Assembly: GCA_010015805.1 (NCBI GenBank)
Contig: ML978129.1
Coordinates: 1,178,001-1,242,000 of the forward strand
DNA length: 64,000 bases
Reading direction: 5' to 3'
Source of the DNA: Rhizodiscina lignyota
Taxonomy: Eukaryota; Ascomycota; Dothideomycetes; Aulographales; Rhizodiscinaceae
Position 1 is the stretch's first letter, and each line of letters starts with the position of its first letter. The notes under the pieces were generated by a model, which saw only the letters and a program-made list of their open reading frames with translations, searched no databases and was not told where the DNA came from. Of the stretch, positions 20,749 through 31,228 are shown one piece after another. Position numbers and translations under genes: made by a program.

Positions 20749-23321
20749 TCAAACCAATGTGATTTTGTATGCCTTCCCCTTTGTCGTATTCAACTTCAAA
20801 AACGTAGCCTTGCCGGATCCACTTACGCTCACTTGCGGGCCTCCAGAGTGGCCAATCGTAGTGTTCCCAACAGTAACGTAAACTGGACCACCAAGCATGG
20901 ATATCACATTCGCTGACTTCAACGTACCCTTTCCATCCCAGTAAATATCGACTTCGAAGCCACCTCGTGCTCTGAGGCCCGTGACATATCCATCGCCAGC
21001 AGTCACCCATTGTGACGGTAGAGCCGGAAGAAGGCGAATCAGCGGGACTTTGTCGAGATTTCCTGTAAGTACTGGAACAAGGTTGTTGCTCTTGCTGTTG
21101 GAGGCGATATTTTCATGGCTGTGCAACAGGACTTCGGCAATCGCTGCAGTGCCGCCAAAATTACCGTCAATCTGGAAAGCAGCAGGCGGGCCGCTATCAA
21201 GCAACGAGTTGCCATACGTCAAATTGCCAATCAGTCGTGTAAGAAGGAGGTTGGCGTAGCTTGGCTCGAAGAGACGCGAAGATAGAGATGTGCCCCATGC
21301 TGCCGACCAACCAGTATCTCCGCCACCATTGCTGTTCAGCCAGGCTCAGTTTCGTATCCTTCATATTGCGGAACATGACTTACGTTATACGTCGAATAAG
21401 AGTTCCTCTGGCGGCATCGAACGTCGTGGAGTTGGTACTGGTGATTTGTGATCCTGGATATACTCCCCAAAGCGGCGACCAATGGCGGTGGCCTGGATCT
21501 TGCTGTAATGCGCGTTAGCCAACGGATTAAGCATTGATGATCAGCCAAGGTCTGACTTACCTCTTTGTAATCCTCAATCCACTCCATGATACCGCCCCAT
21601 GAATTAACTCGCAAAGGTGGCAGTTGAGTGCGCAGCTTGGTGATCTCTGAGATGAAGCTTGAGTCCGAGGCTCCGATAATGTGCTCAATCTCGTTCAGTG
21701 AGCCGAAAAGTTCCCACAGCAAGGAGTTGTCGATCGTTGACCCGGCCGTAATGGCTGCAGTTGTGACATTGTCTGGTAGGTAGTATTCATTCTCGGGGGA
21801 TATCGTGGGATTGGTAACCTTCCAACCGTTGTAGTCCGTCAGGAACCCGACGTAGAACTCTGCGGCATTCTTGATGGTCGAATAGTATTTCTTCAAGAAT
21901 GAAACGTCTCCAGTGAACCGATAGTACTCAATCATATGCGACATGAACCACGGGCCGGCACTGGGCCACCATGTTGAAGAAATGTAGTTGTCTTGCGGAG
22001 CAGTGTCGCCCCATGCATCGGTATTGTGGTGGCAAACCCACCCACTACTGCCATACATCTTCTTGGCGGTGTTTGCGCCATCGGCAGCTACTTTCTCGAA
22101 CAGATCCCATAGAGGTGATGTCAGGTCAGCCATATTCGTGATCAAGCTTGGCCAGTAGTTCATCTCCAAGTTTATGTTGACCGTATATTTGGAACCCCAT
22201 TCTGGGTCAAGATCCTCGTTCCATATGCCTTGGAGATTGGGCGGGAGTGTACCGACTCTGGAAGTCGAGATAAAGAGATAGCGTCCAAATTGAAAGTAAA
22301 GTGCCGTGAGACCTGGGTCAAAAAATCCCTTCGCGACTTCAGCAAGCCGTTCTGCTGTTGTCATCTGTGTCTGTGTGGAGCTTGCGTTGCCGAAGCTTAG
22401 AGTCACCCTGCCGGCATACTTTTGATAATCCGCACCGTGTGCTGCGCGAATGCTAGAATAGCTTTGCTTGATTCCAGCTAGATCCGTAAGCACAGCGGAT
22501 TGCGGATTGGACTTGCGGTACGAAGTCCAAGACGTAAAGTAAATCCACGCCTCGTTCGCATTGTCGCAGAGAATGGTATCACCAATTGTGTATACTTTTC
22601 CTCCAGATGCGACAACTCTAGCTCCAGACGCGAAGCTGATGCCTGTCACGCCCTCACTTTCACCTCCAATGATGACTGTGTCACTGCCAACTTTCTTGCT
22701 GTAATCTTCCCACCTATTGAGGGACTGGCCCTTTCGCAAATGCACGCGGAATGACACTTTGCCTGTCTGGTTTGCAGCAATTCTTACTGCAATAACGTCT
22801 CCTGGGTTGCTTGCAAGGTACTCGCGGAAGTAAGCTGTCCCATCGTTGACATAGTACACCCCAGCTGTCGCATCGTTGACATCGAGGTAGCGCTCGTAAT
22901 TTGAAGCGTCGGCGCTATGGTTCATGTACAACTCAAGATCGCCGAGAGGCTCATAATGCCGGGCGGAAACAGGTGTCGCGGCGTAGGAGTAACCGGCGAG
23001 CGTTCCTGCCTCTGGCGTACGTCCCTGTTTGATGAGAGACTGCAGTTCCGGCATATACGGAAGCGCATCCGGATTGACTCTACTAAGTTTACCGCCGGAC
23101 CAGAAGGAGTCTTCATTCACAGCAAAGACATCCGAGGCAGCACCTCCTCCAATAGCAGCTCCGAGGCGGCCATTTCCGATCAAATGAGAGTCGTTCCAAA
23201 ATACAGCTGCCGAATTGGACCAAATTCGGGATGGGATGGACGCAGAATTAGGAGCTTCCACTGATTGAGAAACTACCAGAGAAACAAGCGAGAGAAAGAG
23301 GAGTGCGGCTAGGTCTAACAT
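20749..23321 (-). CDS. Secreted GH95 alpha-L-fucosidase
   Basis: Three exons: 21561-23321, 21384-21502, 20749-21331; 2463 nt, 820 aa. A signal peptide ([20 protein letters not shown]) precedes the GH95 N-terminal beta domain ([22 protein letters not shown], in parts). The (alpha/alpha)6 barrel carries the two catalytic-site Asn in NINLEMNYW (about residue 383), the acidic SPENEYY (about 528) and the conserved Asp in [14 protein letters not shown] (about 683). GH95 enzymes release alpha-1,2- or alpha-L-fucose, or L-galactose from xyloglucan, by inversion. Several N-x-S/T sites fit a secreted glycoprotein. It probably acts on plant cell-wall side chains. Length and key residues look intact. Confidence 0.9.
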
Positions 23322-24404
23322 CGTAGCAGGACAAAGAATTTGGACTCAAGGTATTCTGTAGAGCCAAAGAAGCTTGCACTCTTGGACTATGAATACCCCA
23401 AAGACGCAAAGCAGTAACAGAGCAAGTTTCTGGCGTTTGAGAACTGCAGCTCCAGAGACCTACTTAACTCGCAAAGAAAGGCAACAGATTGCTGCATACG
23501 ATATTAATACCATGTGAACTATTGATTAGCTTAAGGTAGGTAAAAGGTACCAGTTTGTAACGTTGGCATGCACTTCTCCTCCCGTATTTTGGAGAAACAG
23601 CAGGCAAAAATATGCGGGACACTACTCCGATTGCATCCTCGACGAGGATCTCATGGCCATCCATAGGTAGAGTCTTCTCTCGAAATGTCGATCTTTCCAT
23701 ATTCTCGGCTAATATAAATCATGGAGCGCCTCAGCGTTGCACTGCGTAAATGTGAACATAGATGATCAGACCAGTTTTGTGTACGAAGTTCCCCCGCATC
23801 TTGGTGATTCCAACAGTGCGTGTCTGCGCAAGAATGAGGCGATTGGTGCAATATCTCATGTATAGTGTGTACCTGCGCACTGGGAGTGCGGATCAGTTCT
23901 GCGGGGGTGAATTAGCCAGGGGGACATTTCCCATGAGTAGAGCAAAGTCTCCTGCTGTACACATGTACAAGCACCCAAAGTTGCCTTCGTACTATAGACT
24001 GGTTGGAACTGTTCTTGTGTATGGATTCAGCAGATTGTATACTCTCGGTGAGCAGTATTCGGATGTAGACGTGGTTTTCGAGTTCGTCCGCGCTGTCAAT
24101 ATGGGGCTTGAAAGGAAGGGTGAGGGTAAGCAGTTCCATTGTCAGCTCTCGAATGAATATATAGTATATAGAAATAGATCTAGGACTTTGCGAGAAGGCC
24201 ACTTGAAGATTGGTGTATGTACTCCGTATTTATTGCAAGTCCCTTCACCTTGAAGAGACATAATGAGGCCATCTCAAGATGGTTAGCGCCAATATCCCTG
24301 TCGGACTTGGCTTGGCAAGCTTCGGCTCGCACACACAGAATTCAACATCGCGAACTTCGTGAAAAGCACAAATTCCCATCGATCAACCTCACGCCTTCGT
24401 CGCA
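23322..24404. other. Intergenic, GH95 promoter and RPL29 promoter
   Basis: Divergent promoters of the secreted fucosidase (minus) and the L29 ribosomal gene (plus). A plus-strand open frame at 23762-24253 lacks domain content and is not annotated. The 24300-24404 stretch is the likely L29 leader. Confidence 0.45.
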
Positions 24405-24820
24405 ATGGCCAGTAAGTCTTCGTGCACATTTTCGGAATCTCTAAGAAGCTCATGAATTGCCACAGAGTCAAAGAACTCGTCCCAGCACAATCAGGCGAAG
24501 AAGGCCCACAAGAACGGGTGAGCCTCCCTTCTCTCTGAATCCACACGCTCTTCGACCTATTCTGGATATTGTTCGAAAACGTCGAGAATTGCTACTGATT
24601 TCGAAATCCCGCATTTAGTATCAAGAAGCCAAAGACCCATCGTTATCCTTCCCTCAAGGGCACCGACCCCAAGTTTCGAAGAAACCATAGACATGCGCTC
24701 CACGGTACGATGAAAGCATTGGTACGTCGAATTTATCACCAAGCGACAAGTAGTACAACAGGCATGCGCTGACCGTTGGAACAGAAGGAGGTAAAGGAGG
24801 GTGTGAGGGAGTCTGCGTGA
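24405..24820 (+). CDS. RPL29: 60S ribosomal protein L29
   Basis: Four small exons: 24405-24411, 24466-24517, 24619-24721, 24785-24820; 198 nt, 65 aa. The first exon encodes only Met-Ala plus one base. The protein begins MAKSKNSSQHNQAKKAHKNG and continues with IKKPKTHRYPSLKG, DPKFRRNHRHA and a short acidic/basic tail, the near-invariant L29e sequence (yeast 59, most filamentous fungi about 65 residues). It is a surface protein of the large ribosomal subunit near the exit/joining region. No exon is long enough to be found by simple frame scanning. The tiny first coding exon and early introns are typical of fungal ribosomal protein genes. Confidence 0.95.
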
Positions 24821-25290
24821 GCTGGCCGAGTACGACTCATTTTCTGAAGGGCGTCTTCTCCATGGCATTTGCGGCATTACCCTGAGCATTGGGTGGATAG
24901 GGATGGGTCGATCGAATTAACGAATCAAGAAGTGCCATAAATGAGTGTGGCTACACAGTAATGTCCTTCGACTTTGTGATCCTCTCGTGTACTTGCGTAC
25001 CGCATCTTATCTCCACGAACAGACGGCATATGTGTGTACAGCGCTACGACAGTTCCATGTCTAGTTGCTGAAGGATAATCTTTACGTGCCAAGAAAGAAG
25101 TTCCCTTTCATTACCAAACATTTCTCCCTGAACAAGTCGGGAGCAGTGCATGAAGAATGGGCAACATCATAACTGATTGCCTAACCATGGCTTTATTCTA
25201 TCTTGTAGAATGCGGTTTCTTAGGACGATTCCAAAATGAATTATTATTTTTAAGAGCTATGAGGTGTATAACCCGAAATTGAGAGAGAAT
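24821..25290. other. Intergenic, 3' flank of RPL29
   Basis: No gene seen; AT content rises around 25190-25260. Confidence 0.4.
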
Positions 25291-25570
25291 CATAGATGCT
25301 GTGAGGTCCGGCTTGAGAGGAAGGAATTGTCGTGTGAATTGACCGAAGAAGTGTTACCACCCTGGACGATGTAACTCACGACTGTTCAGCACCTTCCTTC
25401 GTGACGTGGACCGCTTCAGTTCAAACACCAATTTCGCATAGACGCTGTGAGGTCTGGCTCCGACTCGTCATGTGAATTGGCCGACGAAGTGTTATCACCT
25501 GGACGACGTAACTCATTGGTGCACCTTCCCTCGCACCACGGACCTCCAATCCTAACACCAGCTTCCCACA
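25291..25570 (+). repeat. Degenerate two-copy tandem repeat (about 145 bp unit)
   Basis: CATAGAYGCTGTGAGGTCYGGCT opens both copies (25291 and 25437; shown with ambiguity codes). Both then contain TGTGAATTGRCCGA, GAAGTGTTAYCAC, TGGACGA, GTAACTCA and a closing CACCTTCCYTCG / CAAACACCA-like block in the same order. Copy 2 is about 10 bp shorter. It sits directly upstream of the next gene, ending about 80 bp before its ATG, so it lies in its promoter or leader. Confidence 0.7.
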
Positions 25571-25648
25571 AAAAGAAGAAATCCCTTACCATTCATCTAG
25601 ACTTATGTCTTTCGAGTCCTCAAATACTAAGTTCCTTCTGTCGCGACA

Positions 25649-27586
25649 ATGAATCCGTTCAGCGGTTACCCTAGCCGTCCCAAATCACCCTACCCTCCGC
25701 CACAATCGCAGCTCAAACCAGATCAGGCCCGGATGGCTGAAAATAGCGATACGGATCCCCGTGGTCCTCTTCATCAGGCTCGACCAAAGCTCACAAAGCG
25801 AATCAGCAGCTTTTCCACCGCCATGAATTATCATCAAGACCAATCTGTATTCTTCAACACCCCGACCGCGACTGAACCATTCGACTATATGCCAAAAGAG
25901 AACATGCACCTCTACGTTGGCCCCACGAACATTATGGCAACTGTGACTACTCTTCATGGAAAGATCATGAGCAAGCTCTGGCAAGGTCTCCCACCAAGTG
26001 ACAATGGATCACTCTGCGAGGTGTTCGAGGCATATCGAGACCTTGTCACGGAGAATGAGAAGCTTCGCGCTGAGCGAGATAGTGAAATCGAAGGTCGTCG
26101 CGCAGCCGAGCAAGCGTTGAATGAGGAAAGAAATATGTGGCTTGAAGAAGAGAAGGACTACAAGGTTGACGTCAAGAGATTGGAAACGATCATTGCTCAC
26201 AGCAACCATGGAATCGAAGGAGTCATTCGTGCTCGCCAACAGAGTGTTGTTCGTCACAAGAAGCGTGGTGAGCTTCCAGAGCCGACACGGTTATCAGAGG
26301 ATGACGGAAGGGAAAACGTGTACGAGTTCCTTACAAGCAGCAAAGCGAAGGACAAGCAAGTGGAGAAGCCAATGGAGAAGCCGGTGGAAAAGCCAACGCC
26401 GCGCAAGACGATGGGTATTGGTATGTCAGTGCACGAGGCTACTGAAAATACTGACGATATTCTCATCGTTTCAGGAGCCTCAGGCCCGGTCCAGCTTACC
26501 AAGAAGCTCCTAAAGAAGAAGTTCTCAACAACAAGCCTCAATGAGATGCAGTCGGTCTCTTTCTCAGATGATGAACAGCCTACTTCGCTCCCAGCGAGCC
26601 CGAAACGTGCAATTGGCGCTCCGTTGAAGGGACACGCGTTGCGACAACGCGCAACTGTTCGAAGCCACGCGAACGATTCCGACGCCGAACTTGAGCTTAA
26701 ACCACCTGCAACGAGCTCGACTGAACCTCGTTCCTCAAGTGATCCGATAGCCGCTCGATCGCGTGGAGGCAACACTCACACGATAGATGTAGGTGCAGGA
26801 CAGCGCGGTACATCGGCTACGTCGGGCATCGACCATGCCATATCCCAATTCAAGAGTTGGATGCCTCGGAAGCACCAAAAGAAGGGGAGCAATGTCGCTG
26901 GTGAGGTAGACAAGAATATTGAGCTGATCCCGCTTGGACAGCAGCCATATCAGAGCCTCGTTGAAGACGGCCCTCAGATGTCCCGCAACGCCGAACGAGA
27001 CCTTCGAAGACCGCTCTCCTTCTACGCTGGTGATGAAGCGAGTTTCCAGCGCCGCATTTCGGCTGGAGGATCCCGTGGGGCCTCGCGTCATCGAAGTCTC
27101 TCTCTGTCAGAAGTCCGATCGCCGCCGAAAGATGACACTCTTGAACTTGTCGACGTCGGTCCGACCACCAGCCCAAGACCTGCGTCAGTTGACACAATCC
27201 GACCTGTGATGCTGACCAAACCTACCGCCGAGAAGCTCGGTGAGTCTCAGCAGAAGCCAGCAAGGGAAGGCTCCCGGTCCAGTGTTTCGACAACGATCCA
27301 TCGACCCAAGAATGAGAGCAAGTCCGCGTCAGCAACCCCTTCATCATCGCAGAGTGAGTCAGGAGACGTGCTTTCCGATAAGACTGGAGGAGTGAAGAGT
27401 CGAGGAGCAAGAACAGAGCCAGCTCGCTCAAATTATGTGGCGCATGGCGGAGAAAATCAGAAGGCAAGCCCGGCAGTTGTGGCGGCAGCAAAGGCCACAG
27501 CTGCATCTACACGTAAGGAGGATGAGAACACGAGCCCAGCGGAGCGGCGCAAGAGAAAGGAGGGCGACAGAAACAAGAAAATGTGA
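25649..27586 (+). CDS. Low-complexity coiled-coil protein of unknown function
   Basis: Single exon, 645 aa, ATG at 25649. Residues about 1-60 are Pro/Ser-rich and basic; about 85-110 form a compact conserved-looking block (MHLYVGPTNIMATVTTLHGK); about 125-190 form a coiled coil (ENEKLRAERDSEIEGRRAAE). Then comes a Lys/Glu/Pro repeat with EKP triplets near 228-243 (MEKPVEKPTPRK). The remaining 400 residues are Ser/Arg/Pro-rich and probably disordered, with many S-P and R-x-x-S motifs suited to phosphorylation, and a basic C-terminus (KRKEGDRNKKM). I do not recognise the family. No transmembrane segment or signal peptide. A cytoskeletal, polarity or scaffold role would be a guess. Codon-scale structure and length strongly support a real gene. 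Confidence 0.75.
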   Translation: MNPFSGYPSRPKSPYPPPQSQLKPDQARMAENSDTDPRGPLHQARPKLTKRISSFSTAMNYHQDQSVFFNTPTATEPFDYMPKENMHLYVGPTNIMATVTTLHGKIMSKLWQGLPPSDNGSLCEVFEAYRDLVTENEKLRAERDSEIEGRRAAEQALNEERNMWLEEEKDYKVDVKRLETIIAHSNHGIEGVIRARQQSVVRHKKRGELPEPTRLSEDDGRENVYEFLTSSKAKDKQVEKPMEKPVEKPTPRKTMGIGMSVHEATENTDDILIVSGASGPVQLTKKLLKKKFSTTSLNEMQSVSFSDDEQPTSLPASPKRAIGAPLKGHALRQRATVRSHANDSDAELELKPPATSSTEPRSSSDPIAARSRGGNTHTIDVGAGQRGTSATSGIDHAISQFKSWMPRKHQKKGSNVAGEVDKNIELIPLGQQPYQSLVEDGPQMSRNAERDLRRPLSFYAGDEASFQRRISAGGSRGASRHRSLSLSEVRSPPKDDTLELVDVGPTTSPRPASVDTIRPVMLTKPTAEKLGESQQKPAREGSRSSVSTTIHRPKNESKSASATPSSSQSESGDVLSDKTGGVKSRGARTEPARSNYVAHGGENQKASPAVVAAAKATAASTRKEDENTSPAERRKRKEGDRNKKM

Positions 27587-30500
27587 AAGAAAATAACGCA
27601 GTGTGAGATGGCAAGGATGTGATACATACGGAGGCTCTTACAGAATGGTTAGCAGAGGACTTGATGTGTGATTTCGGGGTGGAGAATGCGCTGAGCTAGT
27701 GACCGACTTCGGTTTGCCTAAATTGCCAGAATGTGTCCGTAGAAGATGAAGAAGAGTATACAGCGAAGATAGACGTCCAATCGAAGTCAGCCATCGAACC
27801 TAAACAACCCCCCTACATGAGTTTACTGAAGTCTCCTTAAGTTGGAGGGCCAGAAAAGGAGACGTCTAATGGACGGTTAATGCATACTTCCCAACCGTTT
27901 GAGCAAAGCTATTAACCAACCCTCCACTGGACACGATCAAAGAGGCAGTTGGTTTCAAGAGATATCCGTTGAGGGCGCGTTGGCTCACATAACTGGTGCG
28001 CATCGGTGATATGCCAATTCTTGAATGCCATCCCGTCCCCCATTTTCTGCATCAGTCTCATCAGTCGCATACAACACGCTCGATCGCGCCTTATCGATTG
28101 GCTCGGGGATGATGCACGTTTGCGGCCTACGAAGACACTGTGAGCCTGTTCGCTGTGAGCATCCCGAAATTCCAGTGTTGAAGAAGGATGCCGTCGTTGA
28201 CGCTCCTTCCCAATGCAGCGATCGGCACGTTGACCTCCTCTCTCTTTTCTCACCCTACCAACGCCATTTGGAAGCTTCCAATCTCTTCACAAAGTCCTGT
28301 CATCTCTATTTTCGTCCGATGCGATCGCGCACCTGCTTCCAGGGCCCCTCGCGATCGTATTTGCCCCTTATTCGTGCGCCTCGAGCGCGCCTACCAACGC
28401 TGCGAGCGCGAAGACCCTTAGGTCCCAAGCAATGGATAGGATAGCTCCGATATCACAAACGCCGCTGTCTCAAGATGCCTCGTGGAATTCTTGAAACCAT
28501 GGCAGATGCTTGCCAAATCGCATGACCTTGGAATTCCTCGCTCATTTCACAGATTTCTTGCGAAGAACTGGGGCTCGCTGGGCCCACAGAGTGCACCGGC
28601 ACTTCCGACAACCCCAATCCCATTTCCAGAAGCCTGGATCGAAGCGCTAGAAATCTTCCATGTGGCAAAGTGGCTTTCCACCCCTACCAAGTCGTCCAAT
28701 TACCGACGCAATCTCTCACGGGGACACGCGGAACAGGCATGATAGCATCATTTCACCAAAACAACAAAATTTCCGGCCGGCATCGCGATGATTTTCTACC
28801 GACAGACTATCGAATATCGCGCGACGCCCTGTATAGGATCTATTGGCATCGCAGAAGGAAACCGCCCGGCTCGCTAAACTTCTTACAGTCAGCCTCAGGC
28901 TAGCGGTTAAATTTTTCTCTTAGAGCACCGTCTTATGGCACATGGATGCGGCATGGGGGCCTAGACCAGGTGCTTCGCAGCGAGCGGAAGTGTCTCCGGA
29001 GTTGATGCCAGTTGGCATGCAACCTAAGCTTCCCCATCTTCGCGCCACAACCCCAAGTGCACCGCCACGACCACGTTTCGCGGCGTCAGCTTCCGTAGTT
29101 GGCGTCGCTGTTTTGGTATCCCCTTCCCGCAGATCACCCTGGCCTGGAGAGGGTGGTATAGTTCAATTTCCATGTCGTTTCTGATCGCAAATCATCAAAC
29201 GCGAGCAAGCGCGAGAGCGAAGAACGATCTCGATCTCACACACGCCCTGGAGGCGAGAATCTAACGTTCCGAGCGCGTCGCAGGCAGGTCATGGAAGTTG
29301 CTATCGCCAGACGAGTGTGGGACCGAGCTGGCTTCCTGCATCAAGGTGATTTCCACTTTCGCTGCGTTGCACGGTTCTGTTTGCAACATCGCAAACTCGA
29401 ATTTGACTCCGGAATGAATGAGCAGCATTACGATTCATGAAGGACGTTGAAGGCGTCAGACTAGGAATCTGCCAACCAAAGACTCCCTCGTGGGCGCCAG
29501 GAAACGAATGCCCGCCATATGGGCCGTCCTTCATTTCGCTTCTAGAATTTCGAGATCATTCGCTGGTAAAAAAAGACAGGCGCACCCTTGCAATTTCGTG
29601 GGATATGGATGGCATGACCCTCGAAGCGCGTGGGTCACACTCACAGGGCAGGGCAGGCCGTTTCATCGCGGTGGTTGCCGCTCACTCTAAGTGCCTCTGG
29701 CGCGTTGGATGCCCCGTACCCTCCGCGCGCATTGCACACAAGACACGCATGGGAAATGAGGTTGTGCGCCGCAATCCGCCCAAAAGGGCATGACGGATAA
29801 TTTCGCGCATTATGTCATGGCTTTGCTGCAGCGTGCGCCAACAACGATACCGTTGCACGAGAAGGTCGACACACACACATGGATGCTGCTGGTGGGGAGG
29901 CCACAGAGCAGCAGACAGTGCCCAGCGTCGACCAACGGGCCGAGCTGTGGAGGGCGCTGCGGCGGTGTGCGCCTGGCAACCCAGGCCCGAAGAGAGAGGC
30001 GAGAGGCAAGTCGCGAACCATTCTGGTCTAGATTGCGTCGCAGAGGTGACGGATAGCAGAATCCGCGAGCGAAAGCAGCAGCGGGGCAGGGAAGTGTCTG
30101 CACCTAGCACGGAGTCGCATAGATCCAAACTCGGATGACGCGGGCAGAGGGCACTGATGACAGGCCGCTTCCAAGGTGAGAAGTTTAGCCACTACGAGCC
30201 ACAGGGCCGTCGCGTGTGCGACGCCATCGATGGCTGGTACCGAGCGGGTTGGCAAGAGTCCAGCACAGCGTTGCGTGGCTCGCCGCTGATCGCTTCCTGT
30301 CTCGATGCAACGGGTTTGCTCCCGAAAGCGATCGACAAGCTCCGCTCGGCGTGCGCGAGGAGCGCTGCATGCATGTGTGGCTGGTGCGCTGCTGTGAGTG
30401 GTGCAATCGCAGCATCGGCTTCACAGCAACGCTACCGGGCCACAGCTCTCTCACGCTGCCACACTCCTTCTCCCTCCTTCTGCTCTCGACCCATCTCTCG

Positions 30501-31228
30501 CATCGCTGCTCTGTACTCTTCGAACGAGCCACGCACGCGCGCCCGGCCCCATCGTCGCTCGCTCTGCCTTACTAGACGCTCGCGCACGGCCTCGTCGCCC
30601 GCCGTTTGGGTCAGTCTGTCACTTGATCCGCGCGCTCTCATTAAAGAGCTAGCCCTGGGCCTGCTCCACGCTGTGGCTTGACCCTCCGTCACCTAATTTC
30701 ATGTCCACTTCTCACCCTCATCACCTCGATCTCGCTGAAAGACTGCCTCTCCATGCCTCTGGCGCGTCGATGTGCTGCCGATAGACACGTGTAGCGATGT
30801 TCCGCAACCGGTACGTACCATTTCCCACCTTGTAGGCGTAGCCGCTGTGTTTCGCGTGCTCCGACACGCTGTGCGCGTGTGCTCGCGCATTGGAGCGTGG
30901 AGGCGGGCATTGCGACGACGAAGCTGATCTTGACCGAATAGAACAAACTCGCAGAAGCCAAACGATGAGCTCTACGAGACCTTCAGGGCCTCTTTCCCTC
31001 ACGTTGGAACTGCAGGGCGATCGCCCTCCACCACGACTGCTGCGCCTCAGAGTACGACATCTTTAACCGACGCCCTCGACGTAGCCCAGCTCCAAGCTCG
31101 GTATGTGTTTCCGTCTCCAGTAATCTGCCACACCCCAGAGCCTATCTTCCGTTTTAAAACTTACCCTCCTACTTTTTCCTATCTGCTCGTACACACTTTC
31201 TCACATTCGCTCACTGTCATGATTTACA
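27587..31228. other. 3.6 kb gene-free region upstream of the CP2 factor
   Basis: No frame with recognisable protein content. From about 29.2 kb it becomes GC-rich and carries open frames on both strands in the same place (29.8-30.7 kb), a sign of composition rather than coding. The last part (about 31140-31228) is a pyrimidine-rich leader running into the ATG. Such long upstream regions are typical of fungal developmental regulators with long 5' leaders or non-coding transcripts; that is inference. Confidence 0.45.

Noticed and set aside
23762-24253. 163-codon plus-strand frame in the GH95-RPL29 interval
   Set aside because: No domain, no splice partners, composition like non-coding DNA, and a competing frame on the other strand.
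29780-30700. Overlapping long frames on both strands
   Set aside because: They arise from high GC content; no protein-like motifs or conserved text on either strand.
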